The notes beneath the pieces are model-generated. The model saw only the letters and a program-made list of their open reading frames with translations, made no database searches and was not told the origin of the DNA. A stretch of 64,000 nucleotides of DNA from Symbiopectobacterium purcellii (GTDB lineage Bacteria; Pseudomonadota; Gammaproteobacteria; Enterobacterales; Enterobacteriaceae), in the NCBI RefSeq assembly GCF_019797845.1, contig NZ_CP081864.1, forward strand, positions 3,596,001-3,660,000. The letters run 5' to 3'. Positions 17,319 to 26,797 of this stretch are shown here, in pieces. How positions within the stretch are numbered: the stretch's first letter is position 1; each line of letters begins with the position of its first letter. Position numbers and translations under genes: made by a program.

Positions 17319-17868
17319 CTACTCAGCCAGGCACAGCGCCTGCTCTTTAGCGCGTCGCGCCACCAACCCCGGAAGCACCTCCTGCCCGACATAGACCCAA
17401 CGGCTAAGTTGATGACAGGCAGCAAGGTAAGATCCCGTCGTCAAATAGCGGTACAACGTGGAGGCCAGAAAATTCGAACAGCCAACGTTGAACACGAAGC
17501 TGCCGACACCATCAAAAACATTCTGCGGCAAGCGCGCGCCCAATTTGCGCTCAACGTTCTGCTCAAGGCAGTTTTGCGCATCCAGCTGATCTTCCGCGAA
17601 CCAGCGGGCAATCTGTCGATCATCGGCCAGCGTGTCCCCCCCCTGTAACACGTCGCGTATGGCCAATGCCCTGAGTGCTGATGCGGGCTGGGCACTGGTA
17701 AACATCCCGTCGGCATCCCTCAGCATTCCCCATCACCTCCATCGCAGCCTGGCTGAAGCGCAAGGTATTGCCCTGTTGGGAGTGATAGCTATCGCTATTA
17801 TTCAGCACCATGGCGATGATCACGCTAACAGAGCAAAACGCAGCAGTGACTATCTTGCGTCTACTCAT
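17319..17868 (-). pseudogene. SAR-type endolysin (lysozyme) with a one-base frameshift
   Basis: Phage lysozyme with an N-terminal signal-anchor (VTAAFCSVSVIIAMVL) and the catalytic region NAEGCRRDVYQCPA to TQGIGHT. The first frame runs to residue ~60; the family sequence then continues one base out of phase (GDTLADDRQIARWF, then NVFDGVGSFVFNVGC) to a stop at 17319. The two frames meet at a run of eight Gs on the coding strand (17635-17643 region). Seven Gs would give a continuous ~182-residue enzyme. The lesion is therefore either a homopolymer slip, a sequencing error, or rarely slippage-corrected. The start overlaps the holin stop. Confidence 0.9.
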
Positions 17869-18079
17869 TATGCATTCCCTCTTCTCTGCGCCGGTCTTCC
17901 CTGATTTTGAAAAACAAATTCACCAGAAAAGTCAGCAGACCAAACAACAAACTCCCCATCACACCAATGGCTGTCCACTGGTTAGGAGAAACGGCATCCA
18001 GTAACTGAAGCATCCAGTAGCTGCCGGTAGCCCCCGAAGCACCATAGGAGATGCCCGTCGTCAATTTATACATACGCAT
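17861..18079 (-). CDS. Holin (HP1-type)
   Basis: 72 residues from the ATG at 18079, with GAGG four bases upstream. Two hydrophobic segments ([11 protein letters not shown] and [21 protein letters not shown]) and a charged tail ([11 protein letters not shown]) match small HP1-family phage holins, which open the inner membrane or release SAR endolysin. It overlaps the endolysin gene by eight bases, so the two are translationally coupled. Confidence 0.85.
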   Translation of the reverse strand: MRMYKLTTGISYGASGATGSYWMLQLLDAVSPNQWTAIGVMGSLLFGLLTFLVNLFFKIREDRRREEGMHNE

Positions 18080-18271
18080 AACCTCACCGCCGTCGTACGG
18101 GGTGCCTACAGTGATAAGAATAAAAAGCGGAAAGTGGTTATTAATAACGCTCCGGCATCTCAATTGCCGTGATGTCGAAGTAATGAGAGAGGCGCTACAC
18201 CGGTATGCAGAATAAATTTAAAAAAAGTTAAACAAGCCACACGACTATTAACATCATACATTCGTAAAAAC

Positions 18272-18303
18272 AAAAAGGCCTCGCGCAAGCGAAGCCTTTT
18301 TTA
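18272..18303. terminator. Bidirectional intrinsic terminator upstream of the holin
   Basis: AAAAAGGC and GCCTTTTTT flank an inner TCGC-GCAA-GCGA hairpin. It terminates in both directions and lies upstream of the lysis genes, where a Q-modified polymerase would have to pass it. Confidence 0.88.
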
Positions 18304-18345
18304 TGGTTTCTGTAAATTAACGATTTTTAACAGACTAACTTGTCA

Positions 18346-18475
18346 TTTGGAATTCCACAACATTTTTAATATCTGTTTTAATCAGAGGATGGCTTTTTAT
18401 GATATCGAACCAAATAAGCATTTTTTGTAGAATAAATGTCTTTTTGGAATTCCACAACCATTTTCTAAACGCACA
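18346..18475. repeat. Two copies of a TTTGGAATTCCACAAC element; a third is in the end of the Q gene
   Basis: The near-identical 16-base sequence occurs at about 18348-18363 and 18454-18469, and with one change at about 19252-19267 within the last codons of Q. The core TGGAATTCCA is a perfect 10-bp palindrome. On the minus strand each copy can encode VVEFQ, as the Q C-terminus does, so the copies may be remnants of Q 3' ends or a protein-binding site. The rest of 18080-18533 contains no gene I can support. Confidence 0.65.
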
Positions 18476-18533
18476 CGATAAAAAATGATATCGCCATTCT
18501 GTTTATACGTGGCAATACATTCACGCCCGGTAA

Positions 18534-18914
18534 TTATTTCGCAGGCCCCGTATATTGCAGCGTAATGGGTGTTCTATCCCACTCCCAATTTGATTTAGTT
18601 TGTTGCTGCCAGCCATTGTCCCACATGCAGTCGTGATAGGAACTGTTACGACTGCCGTCGTTAACATCCGTGACATAGCTCTGTAATTCCTCAACGTCAT
18701 AAGTTCTATACTTTTTCCCACCGCACCACCGTTTATAATTACAAGGCTCAGTGACAGTGCGGTAGTTGGTGCGGTTGATCACTTCATTGCGAACCGGGAA
18801 TCGCTGTTCAGCGCTAACCCGGCATAGGGATCTTGAAGTAACATGATCAGTCGGGTTATCGCGAATTTTCACCCACCGCGTCGAACACCCAGAAAGCAAC
18901 ACAGGAACCAACAT
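18534..18914 (-). CDS. Predicted phage-associated lipoprotein, native start possibly lost
   Basis: From the ATG at 18914: MLVPVLLSGCSTRW, a lipobox followed by a ~115-residue Cys-, Trp- and Asn-rich domain (EPCNYKRWCGGKKYRTYDV; SSYHDCMWDNGW). I do not recognise the family. In the same frame just upstream lie ATG-ATG, TAG (18932-18930), TLLLFM. With a sense codon in place of TAG the protein would have a textbook lipoprotein signal and a GAGG ribosome site. So the native start may be cut off by an amber codon, leaving an internal ATG without a good ribosome site. Confidence 0.55.
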   Translation of the reverse strand: MLVPVLLSGCSTRWVKIRDNPTDHVTSRSLCRVSAEQRFPVRNEVINRTNYRTVTEPCNYKRWCGGKKYRTYDVEELQSYVTDVNDGSRNSSYHDCMWDNGWQQQTKSNWEWDRTPITLQYTGPAK

Positions 18915-18938
18915 GAATAACAGCAGCGTCTACATCAT

Positions 18939-19240
18939 AGGCCTCGTTAAAGGACGAAGTGGCAACATGACTTTCAATTTTTGCGATAAGACTAATCTGG
19001 AATATTCCTGATTTACTGTTTGGGTTGGTGATTACGAAGGCAATGCACTCCTCTGTCATGCGTTCAATAGTGAACGATACTACACGCACAAATACACCTT
19101 TCTTTGCGAAAAATCAAAATATATATGTACATCCCTTCCCCTATCCGTTAATGAGGACAATGAGCCATTCGAAAAAAAATGCTTGTCATAAGGAATGAAT
19201 TTCGCATTAGGAATAGGATGAAATAATCATTTTTATCAGA
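18939..19240. other. Gap between the lipoprotein gene and Q, no supported gene
   Basis: About 300 bases, AT-rich. A minus-strand open frame (18856-19089) can be read here but it has no ribosome site and no recognisable domain, and it overlaps the lipoprotein gene. Confidence 0.5.
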
Positions 19241-19675
19241 CTACATTGCCTTTTGGAATTCCACCACCTTTTTTATTTTCGGCGTATAAACCAGCTCTTT
19301 CTGACATTCAAGATCGATATCCAGTTTGATATCCATCATGCTCAGACAGCCATCAATAAATCCTTCTGCCATTTGTAACTGTTTTAGCACCAACGTATGT
19401 GAAATGCCCAATTTGGTACCAATTACCCTCACTGGCAGGCCGAGCACATAGTGCCATTCCAATAGCACATGCAGGTACGGGTCGCGTTTTTTCAGACACG
19501 CCATCGCCCCATTGACAATCAACCCATCGTCATCGCAACACGACGGGCGCGAGCGCTGGCTGGAGGGCAGCAACCCGCGGAAGCCCGCCGCCACCGAAGA
19601 GTAATACAGTCCGTGTTCGGTATGAGAGGCCCATGCGCCATAGCGCTCGAGCACCTTTTGGATATCACGAATCAT
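19241..19675 (-). CDS. Phage antitermination protein Q
   Basis: 144 residues from the ATG at 19675 (ribosome site GGTGGCGAG). The sequence RDIQKVLERYGAWAS, SSVAAGFRGLLP, then SCCDDDGLIVNGAMACLKK and the helix-turn-helix-like VRVIGTKLGISHTLVLKQL match the Phage_antitermQ family, which lets RNA polymerase read through terminators into the lysis and tail genes. The open frame extends upstream into an ERIC element, so I place the start at 19675. It is the first gene of the minus-strand cassette; the ERIC lies between it and the repressor-operator region. Confidence 0.88.
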   Translation of the reverse strand: MIRDIQKVLERYGAWASHTEHGLYYSSVAAGFRGLLPSSQRSRPSCCDDDGLIVNGAMACLKKRDPYLHVLLEWHYVLGLPVRVIGTKLGISHTLVLKQLQMAEGFIDGCLSMMDIKLDIDLECQKELVYTPKIKKVVEFQKAM

Positions 19676-19695
19676 CTCGCCACCTTTGTTGTTTG

Positions 19696-19896
<201 letters not shown>

Positions 19897-19960
19897 TACC
19901 GTTATCTGGCAAGACCAGTAGGTTCTTGCCGCACCATCCCCCCTGGAGTAACAAAAGAGC

Positions 19961-19977
19961 GGCAGTCATAGACTGCC
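19961..19977 (-). terminator. Perfect hairpin GGCAGTC-ATA-GACTGCC before the Q gene
   Basis: A seven-base-arm inverted repeat. On the minus strand it is followed by a short T-run (TCTTTTG), so it may act as a weak early terminator or attenuator of leftward transcription. Confidence 0.45.
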
Positions 19978-20058
19978 ACCGAAAAGCAATTGATTTAATT
20001 AAGCACTAACGTCCATTACTCACGCGTAGTCGGTGTTGTTAGTGTAACAATACCTTTA

Positions 20059-20121
20059 GCTATCGATAATAGCAAAAGGCATTGCCTTTTCACTTGAAAA
20101 GCAATAGCGAGTGCTATAAAG
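20059..20121. promoter_or_regulatory. Repressor promoter and operator-like palindromes
   Basis: AAAAGGCA-T-TGCCTTTT (20074-20090) is a perfect 8-bp-arm palindrome. GCTAT-N5-ATAGC (20059-20073) abuts it. A TTGAAA (about 20095) and a TATAAA (20116-20121) lie just downstream; transcription from that -10 would begin at or near the ATG at 20130. The layout suggests autorepression by the CI-like protein and a leaderless repressor mRNA. Protein binding is inferred. Confidence 0.6.
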
Positions 20122-20129
20122 TTACTGAC

Positions 20130-20864
20130 ATGAAAACGATGAACACTTTGGCAGAACGGCTTAACCATGCGATGTCGCTGACGGGAACGACTCAGGGGCA
20201 ACTGGCACGCGCCGTTAACATGGCTCAGCCGACCATCTGGCGCTTGACCTCCGGTCAGGCGAAAGGAACATCGCGTATGATTGATATCGCCAATGCGCTG
20301 GGAGTCCGTCCTGAATGGCTGGCAAATGGTGATGAACCCATGCGTGCGCCAGTGGTAGCACCTTACGATTCTCGCTCCAACATTCCGCCGGAATCCCAGT
20401 GGGGAACGGTTGACGTGTGGGACAGCCACACCCCCTTGCGGGATGATGAAGTGGAAGTGCCGTTTCTGAAAGATATTGAATTCGCCTGCGGAACTGGGCG
20501 CATCATGAATGAAGATCATAACGGGTTTAAGCTGCGGTTTTCCAAATCGACCCTACGCCGCGTCGGTGCGAATTCGGATGGCTCCGGCGTACTCTGTTTC
20601 CCGGCCAAGGGCGACAGCATGGAGCCGTTTATTCCTGATGGCACCACCGTCGCCGTCAACACCAACGATAAGCGCATTATTGATGGCAAGATTTACGCCA
20701 TCAGCCAAAACGGGTGGAACCGCATCAAACTGCTGTATCAGGTCGGACCGGACACGGTAAGCATCCGCAGCTATAACAGTGCAGAACACCCTGTCGAAGA
20801 GAAATCGCTCAGCGACGTCGATATTATTGGCCGCGTGTTCTGGTGGGCGGTGCTGGACTACTGA
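20130..20864 (+). CDS. CI/LexA-like phage repressor (HTH plus S24 peptidase)
   Basis: 244 residues. An N-terminal helix-turn-helix (NTLAERLNHAMSLTGTTQGQ, then AQPTIWRLTSGQ) is followed by an S24 autopeptidase domain. The likely cleavage site is Cys-Gly in EFACGTG, the catalytic Ser is in KGDSMEP and the catalytic Lys in DGKIYAIS. Such repressors self-cleave on RecA filaments, so the cassette should be SOS-inducible. It is the only plus-strand gene of the cassette and diverges from Q. I chose the ATG at 20130; an upstream in-frame ATG at 20082 lies within the operator palindrome. No cro-like gene is seen. Confidence 0.9.
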   Translation: MKTMNTLAERLNHAMSLTGTTQGQLARAVNMAQPTIWRLTSGQAKGTSRMIDIANALGVRPEWLANGDEPMRAPVVAPYDSRSNIPPESQWGTVDVWDSHTPLRDDEVEVPFLKDIEFACGTGRIMNEDHNGFKLRFSKSTLRRVGANSDGSGVLCFPAKGDSMEPFIPDGTTVAVNTNDKRIIDGKIYAISQNGWNRIKLLYQVGPDTVSIRSYNSAEHPVEEKSLSDVDIIGRVFWWAVLDY

Positions 20865-20886
20865 TGACTGAGCCAGCCCAGTGCAC

Positions 20887-20914
20887 AAAAAAGGCCGTTT
20901 ACCAACGGCCTTTT
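20887..20914. terminator. Bidirectional terminator between the repressor and cysH
   Basis: GGCCGTT-TACC-AACGGCC with an A-run on one side and TTTT on the other. It serves the convergent ends of the repressor (stop at 20864) and cysH (stop at 20935), and marks the right boundary of the inserted cassette. Confidence 0.9.
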
Positions 20915-20934
20915 CCCTTCCAGTACGATGTCAC

Positions 20935-21672
20935 TTACCCCTCATGCAACCCACATTCCCGTTTTAAACCAAAGAAGCGCGTTTCTTCTTCGCTCATTCC
21001 CGGTTCCCATTTACGTGTGGTATGCGTATCCCCGACCGACAGGTAACCCTGCTCCCACAGCGGATGATAGGACAAGCCGTGCTGCTTGAGGTATTGATAC
21101 ACCTGCTTGTTATCCCAATCAATGATCGGCAACACTTTGAAGACGCCGCGTTGGATAGCCAGTACCGGCAAATGTCCACGACTGCCGGACTGCTCGCGCC
21201 GTAATCCGGCAAACCAGGTCTGAGCCCGTAACTCACTCAGCCCACGGTTCATCGGTTCCACTTTATTTAGCTGGTTGTAATGCTCAATGCCTTCAACGCC
21301 CTGTTCCCACAGCTTGCCATAGCGTGCCTCCTGCCAGGCCGGGGAGTGCTCGGCGCGATACACCTTGAGATTAAGTTTCAACTGCTCGACCAGCGCATCG
21401 ATAAACTGGTAGGTTTCTGGGAACAGGTAGCCGGTATCGGTCAGGATCACCGGAATATCAGGGCGCAGTTGCGTGACCAGATGCAGGCTTACCGCCGCCT
21501 GAATGCCGAAACTTGAAGAGAGCACATACTCTCCCGGCAAGTGCTCCAGCGCCCAGGCTACGCGCGCCTCGGCGGAGAGCGTTTCCAACTGGGCGTTGGT
21601 TTCTGCCAGCGCTTGCGCCTGCTCCGGTTTGGGTAGCGCATTGAGCGCTTCAAGAGAGAATACCGACATCAT
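20935..21672 (-). CDS. cysH: PAPS reductase
   Basis: Reduces 3'-phosphoadenylylsulfate to sulfite using thioredoxin. 245 residues with the PP-loop-type [14 protein letters not shown] near residue 55, [14 protein letters not shown] near 80, and the C-terminal catalytic ECGLHEG. Last gene of cysJ-cysI-cysH; ten bases separate it from cysI. In related genomes cysG follows; here the tail cassette intervenes. Confidence 0.97.
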   Translation of the reverse strand: MMSVFSLEALNALPKPEQAQALAETNAQLETLSAEARVAWALEHLPGEYVLSSSFGIQAAVSLHLVTQLRPDIPVILTDTGYLFPETYQFIDALVEQLKLNLKVYRAEHSPAWQEARYGKLWEQGVEGIEHYNQLNKVEPMNRGLSELRAQTWFAGLRREQSGSRGHLPVLAIQRGVFKVLPIIDWDNKQVYQYLKQHGLSYHPLWEQGYLSVGDTHTTRKWEPGMSEEETRFFGLKRECGLHEG

Positions 21673-21681
21673 GCCTCCCGG

Positions 21682-23415
21682 TTAATCGTAAAAATCGCGC
21701 GCCGGATCCAGTACCGGCTTGATAATGCCGCTACGGATGGCGAAGTCACCGAACCCTTCACTCTGCTGGCGTTCCAGCGCCCAACGACCAATCAAACCGT
21801 CCAGTTCGCTCAGGATCTCCGCCTGCGTGATATTTTCGCGGTACATGCGCGGAATGCGTGTGCCTTCACGGTTACCGCCCAGATGCAGGTTATAGCGCCC
21901 AATGGCTTTCCCGACCAGACCAATTTCCGCCAGCATGGCGCGCCCACAGCCGTTCGGACAGCCGGTTACCCGCAGAACGATATGCTCGTCGCCCACACCG
22001 TGGCGCTGCATAATGCCTTCCACCTCGGTGACAAACTCCGGCAGAAAACGCTCGGCTTCGGCCATCGCCAGCGGACAGGTTGGGAAGGATACGCAAGCCA
22101 TCGAGTTTTTACGCTGCTCGCTGACACTGTCGTCAATCAAACCGTGCTCGCGTGCCAGCGCGTCAATCTTCGCTTTATTGCGTGTACTCACGCCTGCCAC
22201 AATCAGGTTCTGGTTCGCCGTCAGACGGAAATCCCCTTTGTGGATTTTGGCTATTTCGGCCAACCCGGTTTTTAGCGGACGGCCTGGGTAATCGAGAATA
22301 CGGCCATTTTCGATAAACAGCGTCAGGTGCCATTTGCTATCGATGCCTTTCACCCAGCCAATGCGATCGCCACGGCCCGTGAATTCATACGGGCGCACCG
22401 ATTCAAAAGTCACACCTGCGCGCTTTTCCACTTCGCGTTTGAAAGTGTCAACGCCAACGCGTTCCAGCGTATATTTGGTTTTGGCATTTTTGCGGTTGGT
22501 GTGATTACCCCAATCACGTTGCGTAGTCACCACCGCTTCGGCCACGGCCAGCGTATGCTCAATCGGAATATAGCCCAGCTCACTGGCAGTGCGCGGATAG
22601 GTTGCCTTATCGCCGTGGGCGATAGAAAGCCCCCCGCCTACCAGCACGTTGAAGCCGACCAGACGGCCATTATCAGCAATGGCAATAAAATTAAGGTCGT
22701 TGGCGTGCAGATCCACATCGTTTTGCGGCGGGATCACCACCGTAGTTTTGAACTTGCGCGGTAGATAGGTCGCCCCGAGGATCGGCTCTTCATCGGTCGT
22801 AACGACTTTCTCCTGATCCAGCCAGATCTCGGCGTAGGCGCGAGTACGCGGCAGCAGGTGCTCGGAAATCTTCTTCGCCCAGTCATAGGCCTGCTGATGT
22901 AACTCGGATTCCACCGGGTTAGAGGTACAAAGCACGTTACGGTTCACATCGTTGGCAGTCGCCAGCGCATCCAGCCCCAGGTGGTTCAGCAGTTGGTGTG
23001 CAGGTTTCACGTTCGGCTTGAGGATACCGTGAAACTGGAAGGTTTGGCGGTTGGTAATACGGATGCTGCCATAGAGCGTGCTCTCGGCGGCAAATTTATC
23101 GATTCCTAACCACTGCTCCGGCGTCATCACGCCGCCGGGCAAGCGGCAGCGCAGCATCATGGCATGACGTGGCCCCAGCTTTTGCTCGGCACGCTCAGCG
23201 CGAATATCGCGGTCATCCTGCTGATACATGCCGTGAAAACGGATCAGCAAAAAGTTGTCGCCGTTAAAACCGCCCGTCAGCCCTTCCTGCAAATCTTCAG
23301 CGATGGTGCCGCGCAGGTAGTTACTCTCCCGCTTCAGGCGCTCCGCATCAGCGAGTTTCCCCTCTACCACTAACGGGCCGGGATAGCGTTCATCGATTGG
23401 TAATTTTTCGCTCAT
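21682..23415 (-). CDS. cysI: Sulfite reductase haemoprotein subunit
   Basis: Beta subunit of NADPH-sulfite reductase, reducing sulfite to sulfide with a sirohaem-4Fe4S centre. 577 residues (E. coli 570). The cluster cysteines are visible in [13 protein letters not shown] near residue 440 and TGCPNGC near 485. Conserved N-terminus [11 protein letters not shown]. It lies 14 bases after cysJ. It needs sirohaem from CysG, which is why the two blocks are usually adjacent. Confidence 0.97.
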   Translation of the reverse strand: MSEKLPIDERYPGPLVVEGKLADAERLKRESNYLRGTIAEDLQEGLTGGFNGDNFLLIRFHGMYQQDDRDIRAERAEQKLGPRHAMMLRCRLPGGVMTPEQWLGIDKFAAESTLYGSIRITNRQTFQFHGILKPNVKPAHQLLNHLGLDALATANDVNRNVLCTSNPVESELHQQAYDWAKKISEHLLPRTRAYAEIWLDQEKVVTTDEEPILGATYLPRKFKTTVVIPPQNDVDLHANDLNFIAIADNGRLVGFNVLVGGGLSIAHGDKATYPRTASELGYIPIEHTLAVAEAVVTTQRDWGNHTNRKNAKTKYTLERVGVDTFKREVEKRAGVTFESVRPYEFTGRGDRIGWVKGIDSKWHLTLFIENGRILDYPGRPLKTGLAEIAKIHKGDFRLTANQNLIVAGVSTRNKAKIDALAREHGLIDDSVSEQRKNSMACVSFPTCPLAMAEAERFLPEFVTEVEGIMQRHGVGDEHIVLRVTGCPNGCGRAMLAEIGLVGKAIGRYNLHLGGNREGTRIPRMYRENITQAEILSELDGLIGRWALERQQSEGFGDFAIRSGIIKPVLDPARDFYD

Positions 23416-23429
23416 GGATAGTGATCTCG

Positions 23430-25247
23430 CTAGTACACATCGCGCTGATAACGGCGCTCAAGGCGCAGTTCGCTTAAAAATTCATCGGCCTGTTCTGCAT
23501 CCAGACCGCCGTGAGTAACGATGATGTCCAGCAGCGCCTGCTCCACATCTTTCGCCATACGGTTGGCATCGCCACACACGTAAAGATGGGCGCCATCCTG
23601 GATCCAGCGCCACACCTGTTCACCCTTCTCGCGCAGTTTGTCCTGCACATAGATCTTGTGTGCCTGATCGCGCGACCAGGCCAGATCGATATGCGTCAGC
23701 AGCCCGTCTTTCACGTAGCGCTGCCATTCCACCTGATAGAGAAAATCTTCGGTAAAGTGCGGGTTGCCGAAAAACAGCCAGTTTTTGCCTTCGGCACCGT
23801 CCGCTTCGCGCTGTTGCATAAAGGCACGGAACGGGGCAATACCGGTACCCGGTCCGATCATGATGACGGACGTCGAAGGATCGGCAGGCAGGCGGAAGTG
23901 ATCGTTATGTTCGATAAAGACCTGGATCTCATCGTCTTCCTGCAAACGATCCGCCAGATAACCTGATGCACCGCCCGTTCGCGCACGTCCCTCATAGTCG
24001 TAGCGCACCACACCAACGGTAATATGCACCTCGCTTTCAGCGTCAGCCTGAGAAGAGGCAATGGAATAGAGGCGCGGCGTCAACGGGCGCAACCAGCCAA
24101 TCAGCTGCTCCGGCGTCAGTTCCGTCGGTGCCTGGCGCACCATATCCACCAGCGGCGTGCGCTGGGCAAACTGTTGCAGCGCAGGTTTTTCGGCCACCAA
24201 CCCCAACAATGTCTCATTACGTGACAACGCGGCGTACTTCTCCACCAGCGGCGCCGTGTTTTGCGTCAGTTCAAAATGCCGTTGCAGCGCCTGTGACAAA
24301 GGTTGTGTATCACCCGCTACGGTCACAGGTTCATCCCCTTTCAGCCACAGCAGTTCCAGCAACTCTTGCACCAGCGCCGGATCGTTGTGATACCACACGC
24401 CGAGCGAATCACCCGGCTGATAGCGCAACCCGGAATCCCCGAGGTCGATCTCAATATGGCGTACATCTTTGTCGGACGCACGCCCCGTAATTTTCTGATT
24501 CACGGCGAAACTTGCCGTGTAAGGGGCGGTTTTACTGTACGGACTGCTGGAAATTTCATCCCGCGCGCCGCTGGCGCTCGCCTGAACTGTTGCTGCGCCT
24601 TGTGCCGGTACGCGCGCCTGAAGGATATCAACAATCTGCCGACGCCACTGCTCAGCGGCCGCCTGATAGTCAACATCGGCATCCACGCGATCGAGCAGGC
24701 GCTCTGCGCCCAGTTCGGCCAATCGACCATCAACATCTTTACCGGCTTTGCAGAAGAATTCGTAAGAAGTATCCCCCAATCCGAACACCGCAAACGACGT
24801 GGTTTTTAGCGCGGGGGCTTTCTTGGAGAACAGGAACTTATGCAGCGCCACGGCCTCTTCCGGCGGTTCCCCCTCCCCTTGCGTGGAGGTCACCAGCAGC
24901 AGCAGCAGCGTTTCCTGCGCGATTTGCTTAAATTTATAATCGCCTGCATTCACCAGCGTGACCGCAAGCTTGGCAGCCAACAAATCGTCGCGTAATTGTT
25001 CCGCGACACGGCGGGCATTGCCCGTTTGCGACGCGGAGATAAGGGTGATGCTTTGGGCTGGCGCAGCGGCACTGACCGGGAGCGACACGGCCGACACGGC
25101 ACCGCTCTGAGCCCCATTGCCCTGCGCGACGCCCCAAAAATAGCCTGACAGCCAGGCCAACTGCGCTGGAGAGAAATCCCCCGTGGCGCTTTGCAAACGC
25201 GCGAGCTGCTCGGCACTAAGCGGCAGCAACGAAACCGGAGTGGTCAT
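23430..25247 (-). CDS. cysJ: Sulfite reductase flavoprotein subunit
   Basis: Alpha subunit of NADPH-sulfite reductase, passing electrons through FAD and FMN to CysI. 605 residues. An N-terminal flavodoxin domain has [15 protein letters not shown] near residue 72 and [12 protein letters not shown]. The C-terminal ferredoxin-NADP reductase domain has RLYSIASSQ near 390, [12 protein letters not shown] and the closing ERRYQRDVY. First gene of cysJIH. An ERIC element begins 37 bases upstream of the ATG. Confidence 0.97.
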   Translation of the reverse strand: MTTPVSLLPLSAEQLARLQSATGDFSPAQLAWLSGYFWGVAQGNGAQSGAVSAVSLPVSAAAPAQSITLISASQTGNARRVAEQLRDDLLAAKLAVTLVNAGDYKFKQIAQETLLLLLVTSTQGEGEPPEEAVALHKFLFSKKAPALKTTSFAVFGLGDTSYEFFCKAGKDVDGRLAELGAERLLDRVDADVDYQAAAEQWRRQIVDILQARVPAQGAATVQASASGARDEISSSPYSKTAPYTASFAVNQKITGRASDKDVRHIEIDLGDSGLRYQPGDSLGVWYHNDPALVQELLELLWLKGDEPVTVAGDTQPLSQALQRHFELTQNTAPLVEKYAALSRNETLLGLVAEKPALQQFAQRTPLVDMVRQAPTELTPEQLIGWLRPLTPRLYSIASSQADAESEVHITVGVVRYDYEGRARTGGASGYLADRLQEDDEIQVFIEHNDHFRLPADPSTSVIMIGPGTGIAPFRAFMQQREADGAEGKNWLFFGNPHFTEDFLYQVEWQRYVKDGLLTHIDLAWSRDQAHKIYVQDKLREKGEQVWRWIQDGAHLYVCGDANRMAKDVEQALLDIIVTHGGLDAEQADEFLSELRLERRYQRDVY

Positions 25248-25283
25248 CGTGATTTCAGTGTCCTTTTAAGTCGTCCCGCCAGA

Positions 25284-25479
25284 TATACCCGTCATACTTC
25301 ACGTTGCTGGTGCGTTGGCTGCACTCGTTCACCCGAATCACTTACTTATGTAAGCTCATTGGGATTCTCTCCCTTGCCGCGTTACGAGACGCATAAATGA
25401 GCCTCGCCCTAAAGGGCCAGCGCAAGCGCTGTTCAAAACGTAAACGTTTTGTCCTGCAACTCGAATTATTTAAGGTATA
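25284..25479 (-). repeat. ERIC element 2
   Basis: Same element as 19696-19896 in opposite orientation, bounded by TATACC and GGTATA, with AAGCTCATTGGGATT and the GTCATACTTCACGTTG end. It lies in the cysJ leader, so it will be transcribed if the cysJ promoter is upstream of it. Confidence 0.9.
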
Positions 25480-25601
25480 GCGATATTTCTACAATACAAA
25501 GTTGTATGAAATATAAGGTTACCTATCTAGCGCGCAACAATTAAAGACGCGATGGCAATATTTAATAACCAAAATGCCTAAATGGTTTTTCTGATAACCC
25601 T

Positions 25602-25618
25602 TAACGCTTAAAGCGTTA
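25602..25618. promoter_or_regulatory. Perfect palindrome TAACGCTT-A-AAGCGTTA between cysJ and queD
   Basis: An eight-base-arm palindrome in the divergent cysJ/queD region. It may be an operator for either gene. CysB regulation of cysJ is expected, but I cannot tie this site to CysB from sequence alone. The rest of 25480-25746 is AT-rich with no gene. Confidence 0.4.
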
Positions 25619-25746
25619 TAGGTCGCCCGATCAGGTACCCCCCGATCATTCAGATTATTCTTCGACCAAACGTGCTTCAAGGACGACTTTCCGGTAGTAT
25701 GCGACGGCTTTTGTTTACGCTCGGTTATCCCTTCAGGAACGTTGTT

Positions 25747-26109
25747 ATGGTCACTACCCTATTTAAAGATTTTCAGTTTGAAGCCGCCCACCACCTGCCG
25801 CACGTGCCGGAAGGGCACAAATGCGGTCGTTTGCACGGGCATTCCTTTATGGTGAGACTGGAGATCACCGGTGAAGTCGACCCGCATACCGGCTGGGTGA
25901 TGGATTTCGCAGACTTGAAAGCGGTATTCAATCCGGTCTGGCAGCAGTTGGATCACCACTACCTCAATGAAATCCCCGGCTTGGAAAATCCCACCAGCGA
26001 GGTGCTGGCACATTGGATCTGGCAGCAGTTAAAACCCACATTGCCTCTGCTGAGCGCCGTGATGGTGAAAGAAACCTGCACGGCGGGCTGCGTTTATCGC
26101 GGGGAGTAA
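25747..26109 (+). CDS. queD: 6-carboxytetrahydropterin synthase QueD
   Basis: Converts dihydroneopterin triphosphate to 6-carboxy-tetrahydropterin in queuosine synthesis. 120 residues. Zinc-binding histidines are in FEAAHHLP and LHGHSF, and the catalytic Cys in HKCGRLHGH; the C-terminus VKETCTAGC is typical. I chose the ATG at 25747 (AGGAA upstream; matches the family length); the frame is open further upstream without similarity. Convergent with queE, with 16 bases between the stops. Confidence 0.96.
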   Translation: MVTTLFKDFQFEAAHHLPHVPEGHKCGRLHGHSFMVRLEITGEVDPHTGWVMDFADLKAVFNPVWQQLDHHYLNEIPGLENPTSEVLAHWIWQQLKPTLPLLSAVMVKETCTAGCVYRGE

Positions 26110-26125
26110 AAGGATCGGCCTGCTA

Positions 26126-26797
26126 TCAGGCGATATTCAGATACTTGTGCGTCTGCATCGACAGACGCCAGTTACGCGCGATACAGGTTTCGATGCAGAG
26201 TTTGGTCGCCGCATCTTTCTGGCTAATGGGCTGCAAAGCGATAATCCGTGCTTTGTCATCGTGTAAACGCGCCAGCAGGGTATCCAACGCCTCAATATCT
26301 TTCTCTCGCGCCACCGGATGCTTGATTTCATCAGCGCGCACTAATGCCTGATCGAGCACCACCATGCCGCCGCGCATATTCACTTTGGGTGAGACCGTGA
26401 CCCAGGTTTGCGGCGAACAGCGCACCTCATGGGTGCCGCTGGTTTCTATCTGGCAGCGATAGCCGTTGTGCTCGAGATAGGCGGTCAACGGCGTCAAGTC
26501 GTGGATACAAGGCTCCCCCCCGGTGATAACGATATGCCTGGCGCTATACCCCTCTTGCTGGATGCGCGCCAGAATCGCTGGCGGGCTGGCGGGTGCCCAG
26601 GCATCGCTCTCCTGCGTCTTTACCAGAATATGCTCCAGCGTAGTTTCACGCTCAGCAAACTTATCCCAGGTGTGTTTGGTATCGCACCAACTGCAACCCA
26701 CCGGACACCCTTGCAGGCGTACAAAAATCGCCGGAACACCGGTAAAAAAGCCTTCGCCTTGCAGGGTTTGAAACATCTCATTTATCGGGTACAGCAT
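26126..26797 (-). CDS. queE: 7-carboxy-7-deazaguanine synthase QueE (radical SAM)
   Basis: Radical-SAM enzyme forming the 7-deazaguanine core from the QueD product. 223 residues. The cluster motif CPVGCSWC (C-x3-C-x2-C) near residue 31 and GGEP near residue 93 are intact. Its neighbour queD performs the preceding step. Confidence 0.96.
   Translation of the reverse strand: MLYPINEMFQTLQGEGFFTGVPAIFVRLQGCPVGCSWCDTKHTWDKFAERETTLEHILVKTQESDAWAPASPPAILARIQQEGYSARHIVITGGEPCIHDLTPLTAYLEHNGYRCQIETSGTHEVRCSPQTWVTVSPKVNMRGGMVVLDQALVRADEIKHPVAREKDIEALDTLLARLHDDKARIIALQPISQKDAATKLCIETCIARNWRLSMQTHKYLNIA

Noticed and set aside
11577..18932. The cassette might use TAG as a sense codon (recoded phage)
   Set aside because: G, the endolysin, the holin and Q all end naturally at TAG at the expected family C-termini, and no suppressor tRNA is visible in the window. 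Mutation or base error is simpler.
18856..19089. 77-codon open frame on the minus strand overlapping the lipoprotein gene
   Set aside because: No ribosome site, no recognisable motif, and it conflicts with a better-supported gene.
20016..20519. Open frame antisense to the repressor gene, considered as cro or an excisionase
   Set aside because: Its sequence is the complement of the repressor coding region and shows no helix-turn-helix.
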